The notes under the pieces were generated by a model. It was not told the origin of the DNA and ran no database searches. It saw only the letters and a program-made list of their open reading frames with translations. A program made the position numbers and the translations under genes. A DNA stretch of 64,000 nucleotides, taken from Lewinella sp. LCG006 (GTDB taxonomy: Bacteria > Bacteroidota > Bacteroidia > Chitinophagales > Saprospiraceae). Positions within the stretch are counted from its first letter, which is position 1. Every line of letters starts with the position of its first letter. The DNA is taken from assembly GCF_040784935.1 (NCBI RefSeq), contig NZ_CP160680.1, forward strand, positions 2,285,501 to 2,349,500. The letters are read 5' to 3'. Below, one piece after another: positions 53,488-62,210 of this stretch.

Positions 53488-54729
53488 TTAATTGTACTCT
53501 CGAAACTCATCTTTATTTTGATCAATAATCTGTCCAATAGACTTAAGCCGAGAGTGATTATCGATTTGGTCTAGATCATTTAACCGGTATACAACGCTCG
53601 TCTTTGTCGTGTAAAAATAATAAGCCAACTTTTCCACCAATTGATAAAAGGATTTTCTGTTAGCCCATTGATCATCTAGGTATATCTTACCTACTCTCAT
53701 CCCCAACTGTTCTTGGAACATGAATAACCTTGTCAATAATGAGATGTCAGGTAAAATAATTGACGACGCAAAACAATTAGCTTGCCATTCAAGCCAATTT
53801 CTGTCATTGGTTAAAACGTACCTCATACTGCTAAATGAGAATTCAGCATCTGTAAATGCTTCATATTCAATTTGGCTTAGCTCGATTTCGCTATGTAAAA
53901 GTATATGGCCAAGCTCATGTGCTAAGATAAAAGGATAGGATCTACCTTGAGACACCTGATTTGACACGTGAATGACACCATTCTCTAAATCCGTAGCTGC
54001 ACGAATTTTCCTACCTGCCGAATCTTTTCCTAAACTGTTAACTTTTTGAATACCAACATTGAGTTCACCGGTTATATATTTTTCTAACTCACGTAATGGG
54101 AGCTTTCTCTTTCTCTCCAAAATATACTGATCAATCCTATTTATCAGTGACTTGGCAATCCTATTAATATCATTCCTTGAAAGTCTCTCTATTTGAGATC
54201 TAATACTAGCTCTATCACTAATAGGATTAAGGACTTTTTGAAGTTGATTATCAATAATTGAAAACTCATCAGTTGGCGAAATAACTCTGAATTTCCTCGT
54301 GCTACTATGCAGTACTATTTTGTAGCTATTGTCATCATATACTTTTATGTACATAATACCTCTATTCTTCGCGTAAAGAGGTCCCGTTCCTTGAAGATTT
54401 GCATTGGTAATGAACACAGCTTTAGCATTTAAGCCTGAAACCTGTGTAACTTTCTTATCAAACTCTTCTAAATCATTAATTGGAATTGGGTGGCTGTAAT
54501 TCTTGCATTCTACCACAAACAGTAACATGTAGTTTGCTGCTCCTGGTGGCCACACTTCAATCGACAGATCAAAGATGATATCGCTTTCTCGTTCTTTAGA
54601 ATAGTATTTGGGTTTCTTTCTTAGCTTACAATACTTCCCATCCATACCTAATATTCCTTCATCTATTGCCTTCTCCAAAAGGAGATAAACTCTTTCCTCA
54701 AATTCATTTCCTTTTTTGGTCGTATTCAT
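53488..54729 (-). CDS. Fusion of PD-(D/E)XK nuclease-like domain and ImmA/IrrE metalloprotease
   Basis: 413 residues. N-terminal ~1-150 resembles Mrr-type restriction endonucleases: FEERVYLLLEKA, ESDIIFDLSIEVW with Asp50, and FVVECKNY with Glu74 and Lys76, then VTQVSGLNAKAVFITN. C-terminal ~230-400 is an ImmA/IrrE (DUF955) metallopeptidase with zinc motif H271ELGH275 in FILAHELGHILLHSE, and a downstream Glu314 in WLEWQANCFAS, as third ligand. ImmA cleaves repressors in mobile elements and IrrE drives DNA-damage responses. No antitoxin or helix-turn-helix gene lies directly beside it. AT-rich; likely horizontally acquired. The combination suggests nucleic-acid sensing or cleavage coupled to proteolysis (inference). 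Confidence 0.83.
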   Translation of the reverse strand: MNTTKKGNEFEERVYLLLEKAIDEGILGMDGKYCKLRKKPKYYSKERESDIIFDLSIEVWPPGAANYMLLFVVECKNYSHPIPINDLEEFDKKVTQVSGLNAKAVFITNANLQGTGPLYAKNRGIMYIKVYDDNSYKIVLHSSTRKFRVISPTDEFSIIDNQLQKVLNPISDRASIRSQIERLSRNDINRIAKSLINRIDQYILERKRKLPLRELEKYITGELNVGIQKVNSLGKDSAGRKIRAATDLENGVIHVSNQVSQGRSYPFILAHELGHILLHSEIELSQIEYEAFTDAEFSFSSMRYVLTNDRNWLEWQANCFASSIILPDISLLTRLFMFQEQLGMRVGKIYLDDQWANRKSFYQLVEKLAYYFYTTKTSVVYRLNDLDQIDNHSRLKSIGQIIDQNKDEFREYN

Positions 54730-54773
54730 TAATTTATAAAGTATTTATCTTCTTACGTCACCTTACGCCCCCC

Positions 54774-55106
54774 CTACCACAACCGCTCCAGCCCCCGCAT
54801 CAAATTATGCTCCAAATGGCTATAGTCATCATCGGCTTTAAAGAGACCTACCAGATGCCCTTTCAAGGTACGGGTCCCTTCCTCCCCTGGAAAGAAGGTC
54901 TCCTTCATCTCAGTGAGAACCTGAATGATCTCGTAATCCGATTTGTCTGCGCTAAAGGCCTTTGCTTTTTCACAGTGCTCTTTGCCGCAGCGATTTTGCA
55001 TAAAATCTCGCTCTTCCTCACTGATACTCAGGTCTGCACCTGCAGCGTAGTGTAATGCTAAGGCTAGAAAATCTTCCCGGATCCAGTTGTTAGGTATTAA
55101 TGACAT
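54774..55106 (-). CDS. Small TerB-like helical protein
   Basis: 110 residues from the ATG at 55106. Helical, with DFLALALHYAAGADLSISEEERDFM, a pattern reminiscent of TerB/DjlA-N helical domains (helix, acidic turn DLSISEEE, helix); short form: YAAGADLSISEEERDF. No other motif. The relation to TerB is weak and the function unknown. It is the first gene before the AT-rich block. Confidence 0.6.
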   Translation of the reverse strand: MSLIPNNWIREDFLALALHYAAGADLSISEEERDFMQNRCGKEHCEKAKAFSADKSDYEIIQVLTEMKETFFPGEEGTRTLKGHLVGLFKADDDYSHLEHNLMRGLERLW

Positions 55107-55183
55107 GTTTATAGGGTGTTTGTTATGCTTTACTTAAAGATAGGTAGATTTGGGAAGAAATACCATAGTTTTCACTTTGAACT

Positions 55184-55226
55184 AAAAAGCCATTCTCTCC
55201 GCCTAATTAGCAGAAAGAATGGCTTT
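55184..55226 (-). terminator. Terminator of the large T9SS type A gene
   Basis: On the minus strand AAAGCCATTCT and AGAATGGCTTT form a stem with a ~20-base loop, followed by a T-run. It is 20 bp behind the stop of the large gene. Confidence 0.75.
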
Positions 55227-55247
55227 ACCTGGAAAGAGAAGCTTTTA

Positions 55248-58200
55248 TTACTTCTTCACCAACTTCGCTGTTCCTAACAAATCTCCGTTGTCAAGTGTCA
55301 ATCTCAATTGGTACCAACCTGCGGGCAAATCCGCTACCGAAAGCGAATGGGTCTTGCCACTGAAGGACGCTTGGCGCAACAGGCGGCCTTGCGCATCCAG
55401 CACCTGCAAGAGCAGCCGGTCAGGTACTTCTTCTCCACTCAGCTGTAGTTCCAGCTGGTCAGCGACGGGGTTGGGGAAGATGTTCCATTGGATGGCTACA
55501 CCTGGCACCACTTCGGTATTGACCACCTCCAGGAAATTGCGCCCCAGGGTATGGAATACGGTATTGGTGATCACGGGCTCATTGAAGTCGAAGTAGATCG
55601 CTGCATCGTTTTCGATGATGGTCTCCAGTGGTGCATTGGCGTCGGGTGAAATTCGGAAATCAACGAAACCTTGAGAAGCTTCCAGATTGGTGGTGCTATC
55701 AGGCAGTAAGATGTTGTTGAAGGTAAAGGTCAGCGCCCGATCAGCTCCAATATTGGCGGTATAATCATGGGTACTTACCCCCAAATCAATGGTGCGTAAA
55801 TCCAGGTACTCCGACAAGGTGTCCCGAATAACCACCGTGAAGGCAGTATCAGTACCCGTGTTTTGGAAGCGGATGCGATAGTACAATTCGGTTTCCGGAA
55901 CGATATAGTGCTGCTCACCATATCCTACGGGCAGCGCCGCTTTGTCGTTGGGATCATAGGAACCCACATTTTCCAGACAGAAAACATCGCTGCTGATCGT
56001 GGCTGTCGTTTGACTAAATTGAGTAACAAAACCAGTACTGAACTCATTTTGATCATTGAGCCCGCAACCTTCAATCGACAAACTTAATACTTCTGAATAA
56101 GGGTGGTTTTCTACTTGGTCGATTTGAAAAGTATAGGTAGAGCCATTGGCGGGAAAGAGGAAAGTCTCGATTTGATCTCCGCCCAAATCATCAATCATTT
56201 GAGGTTGCATCATGGCTACGCCATCTTCAATGACGATGTAGTTGATGCTTTCCGCCAAGTCTTCCGTTCCGGTATTCCTAACGGTAAAGACGACATCCGT
56301 TCCATTGCAATCAGCCTCCAACTCCAGGTTGGTACCCGACCAGTTTTGCGCAGGAGCGCACAAAGGGTTAGGAGTTACGAATACCTCAGAACAGTGGGTC
56401 TGCCCCAATTGCGCATTACAGCTGACAAATACCTGTACCCAGAAAAAGACGGTTTCATTAGGAGCAATTTCATCAATGGTCCACACAATAGTTTGGTCAA
56501 CAATTCCCGTAGGTTGAAGACTTGAATTTTCGTAAAAAACAAATTCATCTAAAGTCAAAATAACCTCAGCACCGAAGGCAGTTTCCGTGCCATTGTTGGT
56601 AACGTTGATGTAGTAGTAATTTGAAAAACAACGACGCAAGAAGTTGGCACTCAAATTGACGTTGAGTTCCGGGCAATACACCAAGGCTTTAACCGGAAAA
56701 TCTACATTTCTCGCTTCCCCTTCCTCTAAAGCTGGATCGAGCTCAACTGTTGCTAAACATATTTCCCAAGCTGCTGATGGAGCGATCAAGGTCACAGAAG
56801 TCGTTGCAATAGGGACACTCAATTCATAATATCCTTCACTATCGGTAAACGCAACGTAACTGGCCACACCGTCCGTAGCGATGACTTCCCAGCCTTCGAG
56901 TGGCAGATCTGCGGGGTCGGGCGCACAATCTTCGTTATCGTCTTGATGTACGTAACCATTAATCGTCGCACAGGTTTCAGCTTCCAGATCAATAAAGATC
57001 GTTGAATAAAAATTACAATCAAAGCCTATAGCCTCTGTCCGCAGGGTATAAATACCGGTTTGGGTAGGCGTAATGGTCTGTTCGTCGGTAATGGTCGTAA
57101 CACCATCAGGGAACGTCCATTCAAAAGCTATCTGACCAAAATAATTGGCTGGAATGATGCCTTGTAAGCGATAATCGTTACACCCCAAGACGGTAGTAAT
57201 GATACCATCCTCAAAGTCCAGTGTAAGGTCGGTTACGGTCACCTCCAGACTACTGCTACAACCTGCAACACTGATACTGCTCACCGTTAAGACATAAATG
57301 CCCGGATCACTGACGGTGACTACCTCTTGGTCACTGCTAAAACCATTAGGCCCTGTCCATTGATAAGTATAGTCGGGGCCGCTTGTTGAGCCAGAGCCAT
57401 CCAATACCACACTGCCAGTGGAGCAGGAAAGGATGCCAGAGGTATTGACATCTACCAATGGGAAAGGGTCGTAACTAACAAACTGGGTAATGCTACAACC
57501 ATTCTCATTAGTGACCGTCAGCACAATCTGTCCGGGTGCAGGGTTCACCAACTCCGTAGTCGTAGATGCTACAACTCCATTGATCTCCCACAAGTAGGTA
57601 AAGTTGCCACTGCCGCCTTCGGTCACTGCTTGAAGCGTAAAATCCGTCACACATGGCTCGGTTGGCAAGCCATTGACAGTTACGGTAAAAGAGGGATCTT
57701 CTAATATTGTTGCATCAGTAACTACTGTACAACCACTGGCATCAATAATGGTCACAGAATAGGTCCCTGCGGGTAAGTTAACCAGCGTAGATCCATCCAA
57801 ACCAATGTCCCAATTATAGATATAGGGAGCTACGCCTCCAATTACCGTAACCGTAATTGTACCATCGACCATGCCAGCGCAAGTAACATTTGTAGCTGAT
57901 GCATCAGCTTGTAATACCGGTGGTTCTGTTATTACAAAACATTCCTCATTGGCACACCCACTTCCATTTGTCACGGTTACACAGTAGGTGCCTGCGGATA
58001 AGCCTTGTTGTAACGGGTTGGTATCTCCATTGCTCCACTCGTAGATAAAATTCGCACCATTATTGATCTGAATAAAACCTGTATTTGCACCATTGCAGTT
58101 GATGTTCTGTACGGTAGCTTCTATGACTAATGGTGCCACCGTGACGGTTACACTGGCACTGCCTTGTTCCCCCAGGCCATCTTCTACCGTTAAGGTATAA

Positions 58201-58436
58201 GTTGTTGTGACGGTAGGCGTAGCCATGGTACCCAAGCAATCCGCACAGCTCAAACCTTCTGTGGGTGTCCAGGAGTAAGTATAGTTTCCGTCGCCTCCAC
58301 TGGGATTGGCATCCAAAAAGACGCTTTCTCCCTCACAAATGGTCACATCATTTGAAATAGAGATATTAATCTGCCCGGTAAGCGGCAGAACAAAAAGCAG
58401 CAGAACTGCCCAAATAAGTAGTTTTCTATGATTCAT
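55248..58436 (-). CDS. Large SprB-repeat-type surface protein with T9SS type A sorting domain
   Basis: 1062 residues from the ATG at 58436. Signal peptide (MNHRKLLIWAVLLLFVLPLTG-Q). N-terminal PKD/Ig-like units (GGDGNYTYSWTPTEGL; SPTLTVEDG), several SprB-type repeats (NVTCAGMVDGTITVTVIGG, short of 20; YTYQWTGPNGFSS), an SdrD-B-like unit (INGYVHQDDNEDCAPD), two mixed DUF11-like units, then a block with GSYDPNDKAALP typical of a conserved Bacteroidota repeat region. The last ~75 residues are a type A sorting domain (IFPNPVADQLELQL, LDAQGRLLR, LPAGWYQLRL, GTAKLVKK). Exported by the T9SS; likely adhesion or glycan binding. Confidence 0.88.
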   Translation of the reverse strand: MNHRKLLIWAVLLLFVLPLTGQINISISNDVTICEGESVFLDANPSGGDGNYTYSWTPTEGLSCADCLGTMATPTVTTTYTLTVEDGLGEQGSASVTVTVAPLVIEATVQNINCNGANTGFIQINNGANFIYEWSNGDTNPLQQGLSAGTYCVTVTNGSGCANEECFVITEPPVLQADASATNVTCAGMVDGTITVTVIGGVAPYIYNWDIGLDGSTLVNLPAGTYSVTIIDASGCTVVTDATILEDPSFTVTVNGLPTEPCVTDFTLQAVTEGGSGNFTYLWEINGVVASTTTELVNPAPGQIVLTVTNENGCSITQFVSYDPFPLVDVNTSGILSCSTGSVVLDGSGSTSGPDYTYQWTGPNGFSSDQEVVTVSDPGIYVLTVSSISVAGCSSSLEVTVTDLTLDFEDGIITTVLGCNDYRLQGIIPANYFGQIAFEWTFPDGVTTITDEQTITPTQTGIYTLRTEAIGFDCNFYSTIFIDLEAETCATINGYVHQDDNEDCAPDPADLPLEGWEVIATDGVASYVAFTDSEGYYELSVPIATTSVTLIAPSAAWEICLATVELDPALEEGEARNVDFPVKALVYCPELNVNLSANFLRRCFSNYYYINVTNNGTETAFGAEVILTLDEFVFYENSSLQPTGIVDQTIVWTIDEIAPNETVFFWVQVFVSCNAQLGQTHCSEVFVTPNPLCAPAQNWSGTNLELEADCNGTDVVFTVRNTGTEDLAESINYIVIEDGVAMMQPQMIDDLGGDQIETFLFPANGSTYTFQIDQVENHPYSEVLSLSIEGCGLNDQNEFSTGFVTQFSQTTATISSDVFCLENVGSYDPNDKAALPVGYGEQHYIVPETELYYRIRFQNTGTDTAFTVVIRDTLSEYLDLRTIDLGVSTHDYTANIGADRALTFTFNNILLPDSTTNLEASQGFVDFRISPDANAPLETIIENDAAIYFDFNEPVITNTVFHTLGRNFLEVVNTEVVPGVAIQWNIFPNPVADQLELQLSGEEVPDRLLLQVLDAQGRLLRQASFSGKTHSLSVADLPAGWYQLRLTLDNGDLLGTAKLVKK

Positions 58437-58614
58437 AGCGGATATTTTATTAGCATCCATAACACAGGATTATTTTCGATGCTACAAATATGCGCTTTGC
58501 TGTTCCCGAACACAAACCAAAATAATATGCTTTGTAGAATATTATTATTTTTAAAAATCTATTAAATTGATTAAAATAAAGGATAAATATTTTTTTTGTA
58601 GAACATATTAAGAT

Positions 58615-60021
58615 TTGAAAAATACATTATTACTTTCATTTATTGCTACATTAGACCGTAGAGAGCGCCAACAGGCTGCTTTGTGGCTGGGGTGTGAGCT
58701 TCACAACACAAGGCCGGCTTTGCGTAAGTTGTTTCTTTTTTTGGAAGAACAGCACTTTGAGCTCGGCCTTTCTCCCTCTAGAGAAGATGCCTTCCGGATG
58801 ATTCATCCTCACCAAGACTTTGATGATCAGGAGTTTCGCTTACAATGCAGCTACCTGCACCAATGCCTGGAAGAATGGTTGCAATGGCGTGTTTTCCAAC
58901 AGAACAATGTGGGTGATACTGCATTGTTATCTGCTTATCGCAACCGAGGTTTGGATAAACACTTTCGGCGGCGGGAAAAAAAGCAGCGGCATCTCCTCAA
59001 GCAGCAACCACTCCGCCACCACAATTTTCATTTGCAACAATACCAACTGGAAGAAGAAGTGTATCTCTTCCAATCGAGAGAAGGCCGCGGCCTCGCACTC
59101 AATTTTCAACAGCAAGAGAGTGCTTTGCAAAAAGCCTTTATGAGTTACAAATTACGCCTGGCCTGTCTGAGTATCGCGCACCAAAGGGTGTCGGGGGCGA
59201 GTTACGAAATAGCCATGCTGCCTGAGATACTGGCCCTTGCTCCGCTTCCAACCTACCGACAAGCGCCGGCCATTTCCATTTATTACAATGCTTACCTGAT
59301 GTATCAGGAACCTGATAATGAAATGGCATTCCGGGAGTTTGAGCGACTATTACTCACTCACCTCCCTGAGTTTCCTGATAGCGAAGGCCGCGACCTGGTC
59401 TTACTTGGTATCAATTTCTGTATCCGACAAATCAACAAAAAAGGGAACATCTACTTCAAAGAAGCACTGGAGCTTTACCGTAAGGGACTGGAACAAGATT
59501 TGCTCCGAGAAGATGGTTACCTCACTCCCTTTACTTATTCCAATATCACGATTATTGCCATCCGCTCTGGAGAATTAGACTGGGCCGCACAATTCCTTGA
59601 AACTTATCGCCACCAATTGGATCCACTCCGGCGGGAAGGTATTCATGCCTTGAATGAAGCTCGGCTTGCCTATCACCGCGGTCAGCACCGGGAAGCGCTT
59701 CTTAAATTACACCAGTTTTCGGATCGGGATTTTATCCACCAGTTTAGTGCTAAAATCATCCAATTGAAGATCTACTACGAAGCCGGAGACTTTCAGTTAT
59801 TAGCTGCCCACATCAAAAACACCCGGGCTTACTTGCGTAGAATTAAACACGATAGTTACCACAAGCAGATTTATACCAACATCTTCACCCTCACGGATCA
59901 ATTGATGAAGCTTCCGCCTTACGACAAAGAAAAACGACGAGCACTAAAAGCACAGATCATGACGACTGAACCGCTTACAGAAAAGGAGTGGCTCCTGGCG
60001 CAGTTGGAAATAGGTGGCTAG
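58615..60021 (+). CDS. Hypothetical protein, lineage-restricted
   Basis: 468 residues read from TTG at 58615; an in-frame TAA lies just upstream at 58609 and no ATG occurs for ~60 codons, so either TTG is used or the gene starts later. Rich in Gln, Arg and Leu with a helical pattern (LWLGCELHNTRPALRKLFLFL, short form NTRPALRKLFLFLEE; then HRQQLEEEVYLFQSREGRG-like block). The region ~180-440 looks like degenerate TPR/SEL-type helical pairs (YYNAYLMYQEPDNEMAFREF; GELDWAAQFLETYRHQ). I do not recognise a catalytic motif. Confidence 0.65.
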   Translation: MKNTLLLSFIATLDRRERQQAALWLGCELHNTRPALRKLFLFLEEQHFELGLSPSREDAFRMIHPHQDFDDQEFRLQCSYLHQCLEEWLQWRVFQQNNVGDTALLSAYRNRGLDKHFRRREKKQRHLLKQQPLRHHNFHLQQYQLEEEVYLFQSREGRGLALNFQQQESALQKAFMSYKLRLACLSIAHQRVSGASYEIAMLPEILALAPLPTYRQAPAISIYYNAYLMYQEPDNEMAFREFERLLLTHLPEFPDSEGRDLVLLGINFCIRQINKKGNIYFKEALELYRKGLEQDLLREDGYLTPFTYSNITIIAIRSGELDWAAQFLETYRHQLDPLRREGIHALNEARLAYHRGQHREALLKLHQFSDRDFIHQFSAKIIQLKIYYEAGDFQLLAAHIKNTRAYLRRIKHDSYHKQIYTNIFTLTDQLMKLPPYDKEKRRALKAQIMTTEPLTEKEWLLAQLEIGG

Positions 60022-60074
60022 AGGGGAGGTGAGTTGAATTTGGCTGCTTTTTTGTGCTGCGCTGCGCTTGCGGT

Positions 60075-60195
60075 GGTGTTCGCCTGATGACTCGGAATGG
60101 CGGTAGTGTTCACTAAAGCTCGTCCCAAGGCCTCGTGACGGCTTACCGCCGACGCAGTCGGCATCCCCTCGATTCCGATTTGTCGGGAGAACACC
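60075..60195. repeat. Imperfect 24-bp inverted repeat spanning 121 bp
   Basis: GGTGTTCGCCTGATGACTCG (60075) continuing GAAT, and its counterpart ATTCCGATTTGTCGGGAGAA (60172) continuing CACC, match as inverted arms with about seven mismatches. A further small hairpin lies inside (GCCGACGCAGTCGGC). The gap between 60022 and 60267 has no gene. MITE-like. Confidence 0.4.
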
Positions 60196-60267
60196 CCCCA
60201 CAAGCGTGGACGAAAAACATCAAGCAGATTCTTCCCCAAATTCAAGAGACCAAACCACAAAGCACCA

Positions 60268-61002
60268 CTATTTTTTCCGCTCTCCCAACACAAATACCGC
60301 CGGCCTTTTGTGCAAATCAGGCAGCTTTAGCGTACGCCAAACACCAATGGTGTGGGTCTGTATCCACTGGGTAGGCAGGGTGATGTCTACGGCAATAGAG
60401 AAGAGGATATTGGTATCGAGTGTATTCAAGGCGGTTTCAACCACAGCTTGATTGCGATAGGGAGTCTCAATAAAAATTTGGGTTTCTCCTCGACGATTTG
60501 CCTGTACTTCTAGTTGCTTAAGTTCCTGGGCCAACTCCGGCCGCTTGGCACTCAGGTAACCTTTAAAGGCGAAGGACTGTCCGTTCATTCCTGCCGCCAT
60601 CAGGGCCAGCAAAATAGAAGAGGGGCCTACTAGTGGCATCACTTCTACCCCCTGCTCGTGCGCAGCGAGCACCAGTCGGCTGCCGGGGTCAGCAACTGCG
60701 GGCACACCGGCTTCTGATAACAGCCCCACGGAGCGGCCTTGCTGGGTAGCCTCTAAAAAAGAAGGGATTTCACCAGCTTCGGTACGCTTGTTGAGTTCAA
60801 AAAACAAACAATCATCAAAAGGCGTAGGGAAGGCAATGGCTTTGAGAAACCGCCGCGCCGTCTTGGCACGTTCGACCACAAAAACATCTAAACCGTGAAT
60901 AATTTCTTTCACGTACTCAGGAACAGTATGCCAGGCATCTTCGCCTAAAGGCACGGGCAATAAATAGAGTTTTCCTGATGATTGATTCTCAATTTCTTTC
61001 AT
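60268..61002 (-). CDS. RsmI-like SAM-dependent methyltransferase (tetrapyrrole methylase fold)
   Basis: 244 residues. Motifs GKLYLLPVPLGEDAW, FVVERAKTARRFLKA, GLLSEAGVPAVADPGSRLV (variant of SDAGTPgisDPG), VMPLVGPSSILLALMAAG and FIETPYRN. Similar to RsmI, which 2'-O-methylates C1402 of 16S rRNA, but a second Bacteroidota paralogue family exists with modified motifs (VERAKTARRFLK instead of AEDTR), and this protein fits that group. The rRNA target is unproven. Confidence 0.85.
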   Translation of the reverse strand: MKEIENQSSGKLYLLPVPLGEDAWHTVPEYVKEIIHGLDVFVVERAKTARRFLKAIAFPTPFDDCLFFELNKRTEAGEIPSFLEATQQGRSVGLLSEAGVPAVADPGSRLVLAAHEQGVEVMPLVGPSSILLALMAAGMNGQSFAFKGYLSAKRPELAQELKQLEVQANRRGETQIFIETPYRNQAVVETALNTLDTNILFSIAVDITLPTQWIQTHTIGVWRTLKLPDLHKRPAVFVLGERKK

Positions 61003-61155
61003 AAATCATTACAGTTCTAATTTTTTCAGGTGACGCGTAACTGCTCTTGTTACGGTGTCAAAATCTGGTAAATCATGAATTTGGTCTACCATGGATTTTT
61101 GCCACCGTATACCTTGATCGAACAAGTCTCATATACACAATTACCACCAAAGCCT

Positions 61156-61163
61156 TACCTTTG
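61156..61163 (+). promoter_or_regulatory. -7 box (TACCTTTG) 4 bp before the scpA ATG
   Basis: Exact TAnnTTTG ending 4 bp before the ATG at 61168. If used, the transcript would start at or a few bases around the ATG, giving a leaderless mRNA. Confidence 0.5.
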
Positions 61164-61167
61164 CGAC

Positions 61168-61926
61168 ATGAGTACGTCGTACACCATTAAACTGCCCCAA
61201 TTCGAAGGTCCCTTTGACCTCCTGCTCTTCTTTATCGAGCGGGACGAACTGGATATTTACGACATTCCGATCGCCAAAGTTACGGATGATTTCCTGGAAT
61301 ATATCCGGCAAATGGAGCAGATGGATATCGATCTGGCCAGTGAATTCGTATTGGTCGCCGCTACACTCTGCCGGATCAAAGCAAAGATGCTCATTCCACG
61401 CAAGCCCGTTGATGAAGAAGGGAATGAAATTGACCCTAGGGAGGAACTGGTCAGCCGCTTGCTAGAATACAAGAGGTACAAAAGCGTACTCGAAGAAATG
61501 CGCGAGTTGGAAGAAAGCCGTGCTTTGCGCAATTACCGTGGTAATGTAAGCAGCGAGCTACAGAGCATCGCCACCAAAGCCCTCGTCGACGCGGAACTGG
61601 AATCCGTCACCTTGTTCAAACTTCTCCGCGCTTTTGAACGGATGATGGAGCAAGCCGAAGAAGCTAAAAAACGGCCCACTGTTCACCAGATCGTACAGTT
61701 CAATTACTCCATTGAGGAACAGCAACAACACATCCTCACCTTGGTCAACTCAGGCAATCGCCCCAGCTTTGTGGACATCTTTGGACAATGCCAAAATCGC
61801 ATCCACGCCATCGTTACTTTCCTTGGTCTCCTGGAATTGCTCAACATGCAGCGCATCAAACTCATCGGTGGGCAGGAAGTCAACAGCTTTTGGCTGGAAC
61901 CTTATCCGATAGAAGAGGAGGAGTAA
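61168..61926 (+). CDS. scpA: Segregation and condensation protein A
   Basis: Kleisin subunit of the SMC condensin, 252 residues from the ATG at 61168; an in-frame ATG at 61075 would add 31 residues absent from the family. Conserved N-terminal block FEGPFDLLLFFIERDELDIYDIPI (short form FEGPFDLLLFFIE), AATLCRIKAKMLIP, the middle coil EELVSRLLEYKRYK, and the C-terminal winged helix that binds the SMC head (TFLGLLELLNMQRIKL). scpB is not here. Confidence 0.92.
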   Translation: MSTSYTIKLPQFEGPFDLLLFFIERDELDIYDIPIAKVTDDFLEYIRQMEQMDIDLASEFVLVAATLCRIKAKMLIPRKPVDEEGNEIDPREELVSRLLEYKRYKSVLEEMRELEESRALRNYRGNVSSELQSIATKALVDAELESVTLFKLLRAFERMMEQAEEAKKRPTVHQIVQFNYSIEEQQQHILTLVNSGNRPSFVDIFGQCQNRIHAIVTFLGLLELLNMQRIKLIGGQEVNSFWLEPYPIEEEE

Positions 61927-61947
61927 CAGCAGCATTTCTCCAACAAA

Positions 61948-62177
61948 CGCTAAGCTGGACTTTCGGCAAAAGTCCGTAGTAGGACACGGCTTGCTTCGCA
62001 CGCCTATGGTATAGGGTAAAGAGATAAGGAAAGACATCGGAGTCAATTCCAAATAAGAGCGGGAAAAACCGAAGTTGGAAATTAAACGATCGAAATGCTC
62101 TTTAGGGTTCAAATCCCTATACCCTCTACTTCTAATCCTCTGTCCGACTTTCGGCAAATGTCGAAAGCCCAGCTTAG
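61948..62177. repeat. Imperfect palindromic element with CTAAGCTGG ends
   Basis: CTAAGCTGGACTTTCGGCA (about 61949-61967) and its inverted counterpart in TGTCGAAAGCCCAGCTTAG (about 62159-62177) enclose 230 bp with inner hairpins (GACTTT...AAAGTC) and shared TATAGGG-type stretches. The gap between scpA and the DnaA-box cluster holds no gene. The TATAGGGTA and CCCTATACCC stretches recall the 3'-end repeat tail. Confidence 0.45.
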
Positions 62178-62210
62178 TTATCCACAGTTATCCACACCCA
62201 ATGTGGATTA
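62178..62210. other. DnaA-box cluster at the 3' end of ctaA
   Basis: TTATCCACA at 62178-62186 and at 62188-62196 are perfect consensus boxes in tandem; TGTGGATTA at 62202-62210 is a third box on the opposite strand with one mismatch. It is 1.3 kb from the richer cluster at 63510-63885. Confidence 0.6.
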
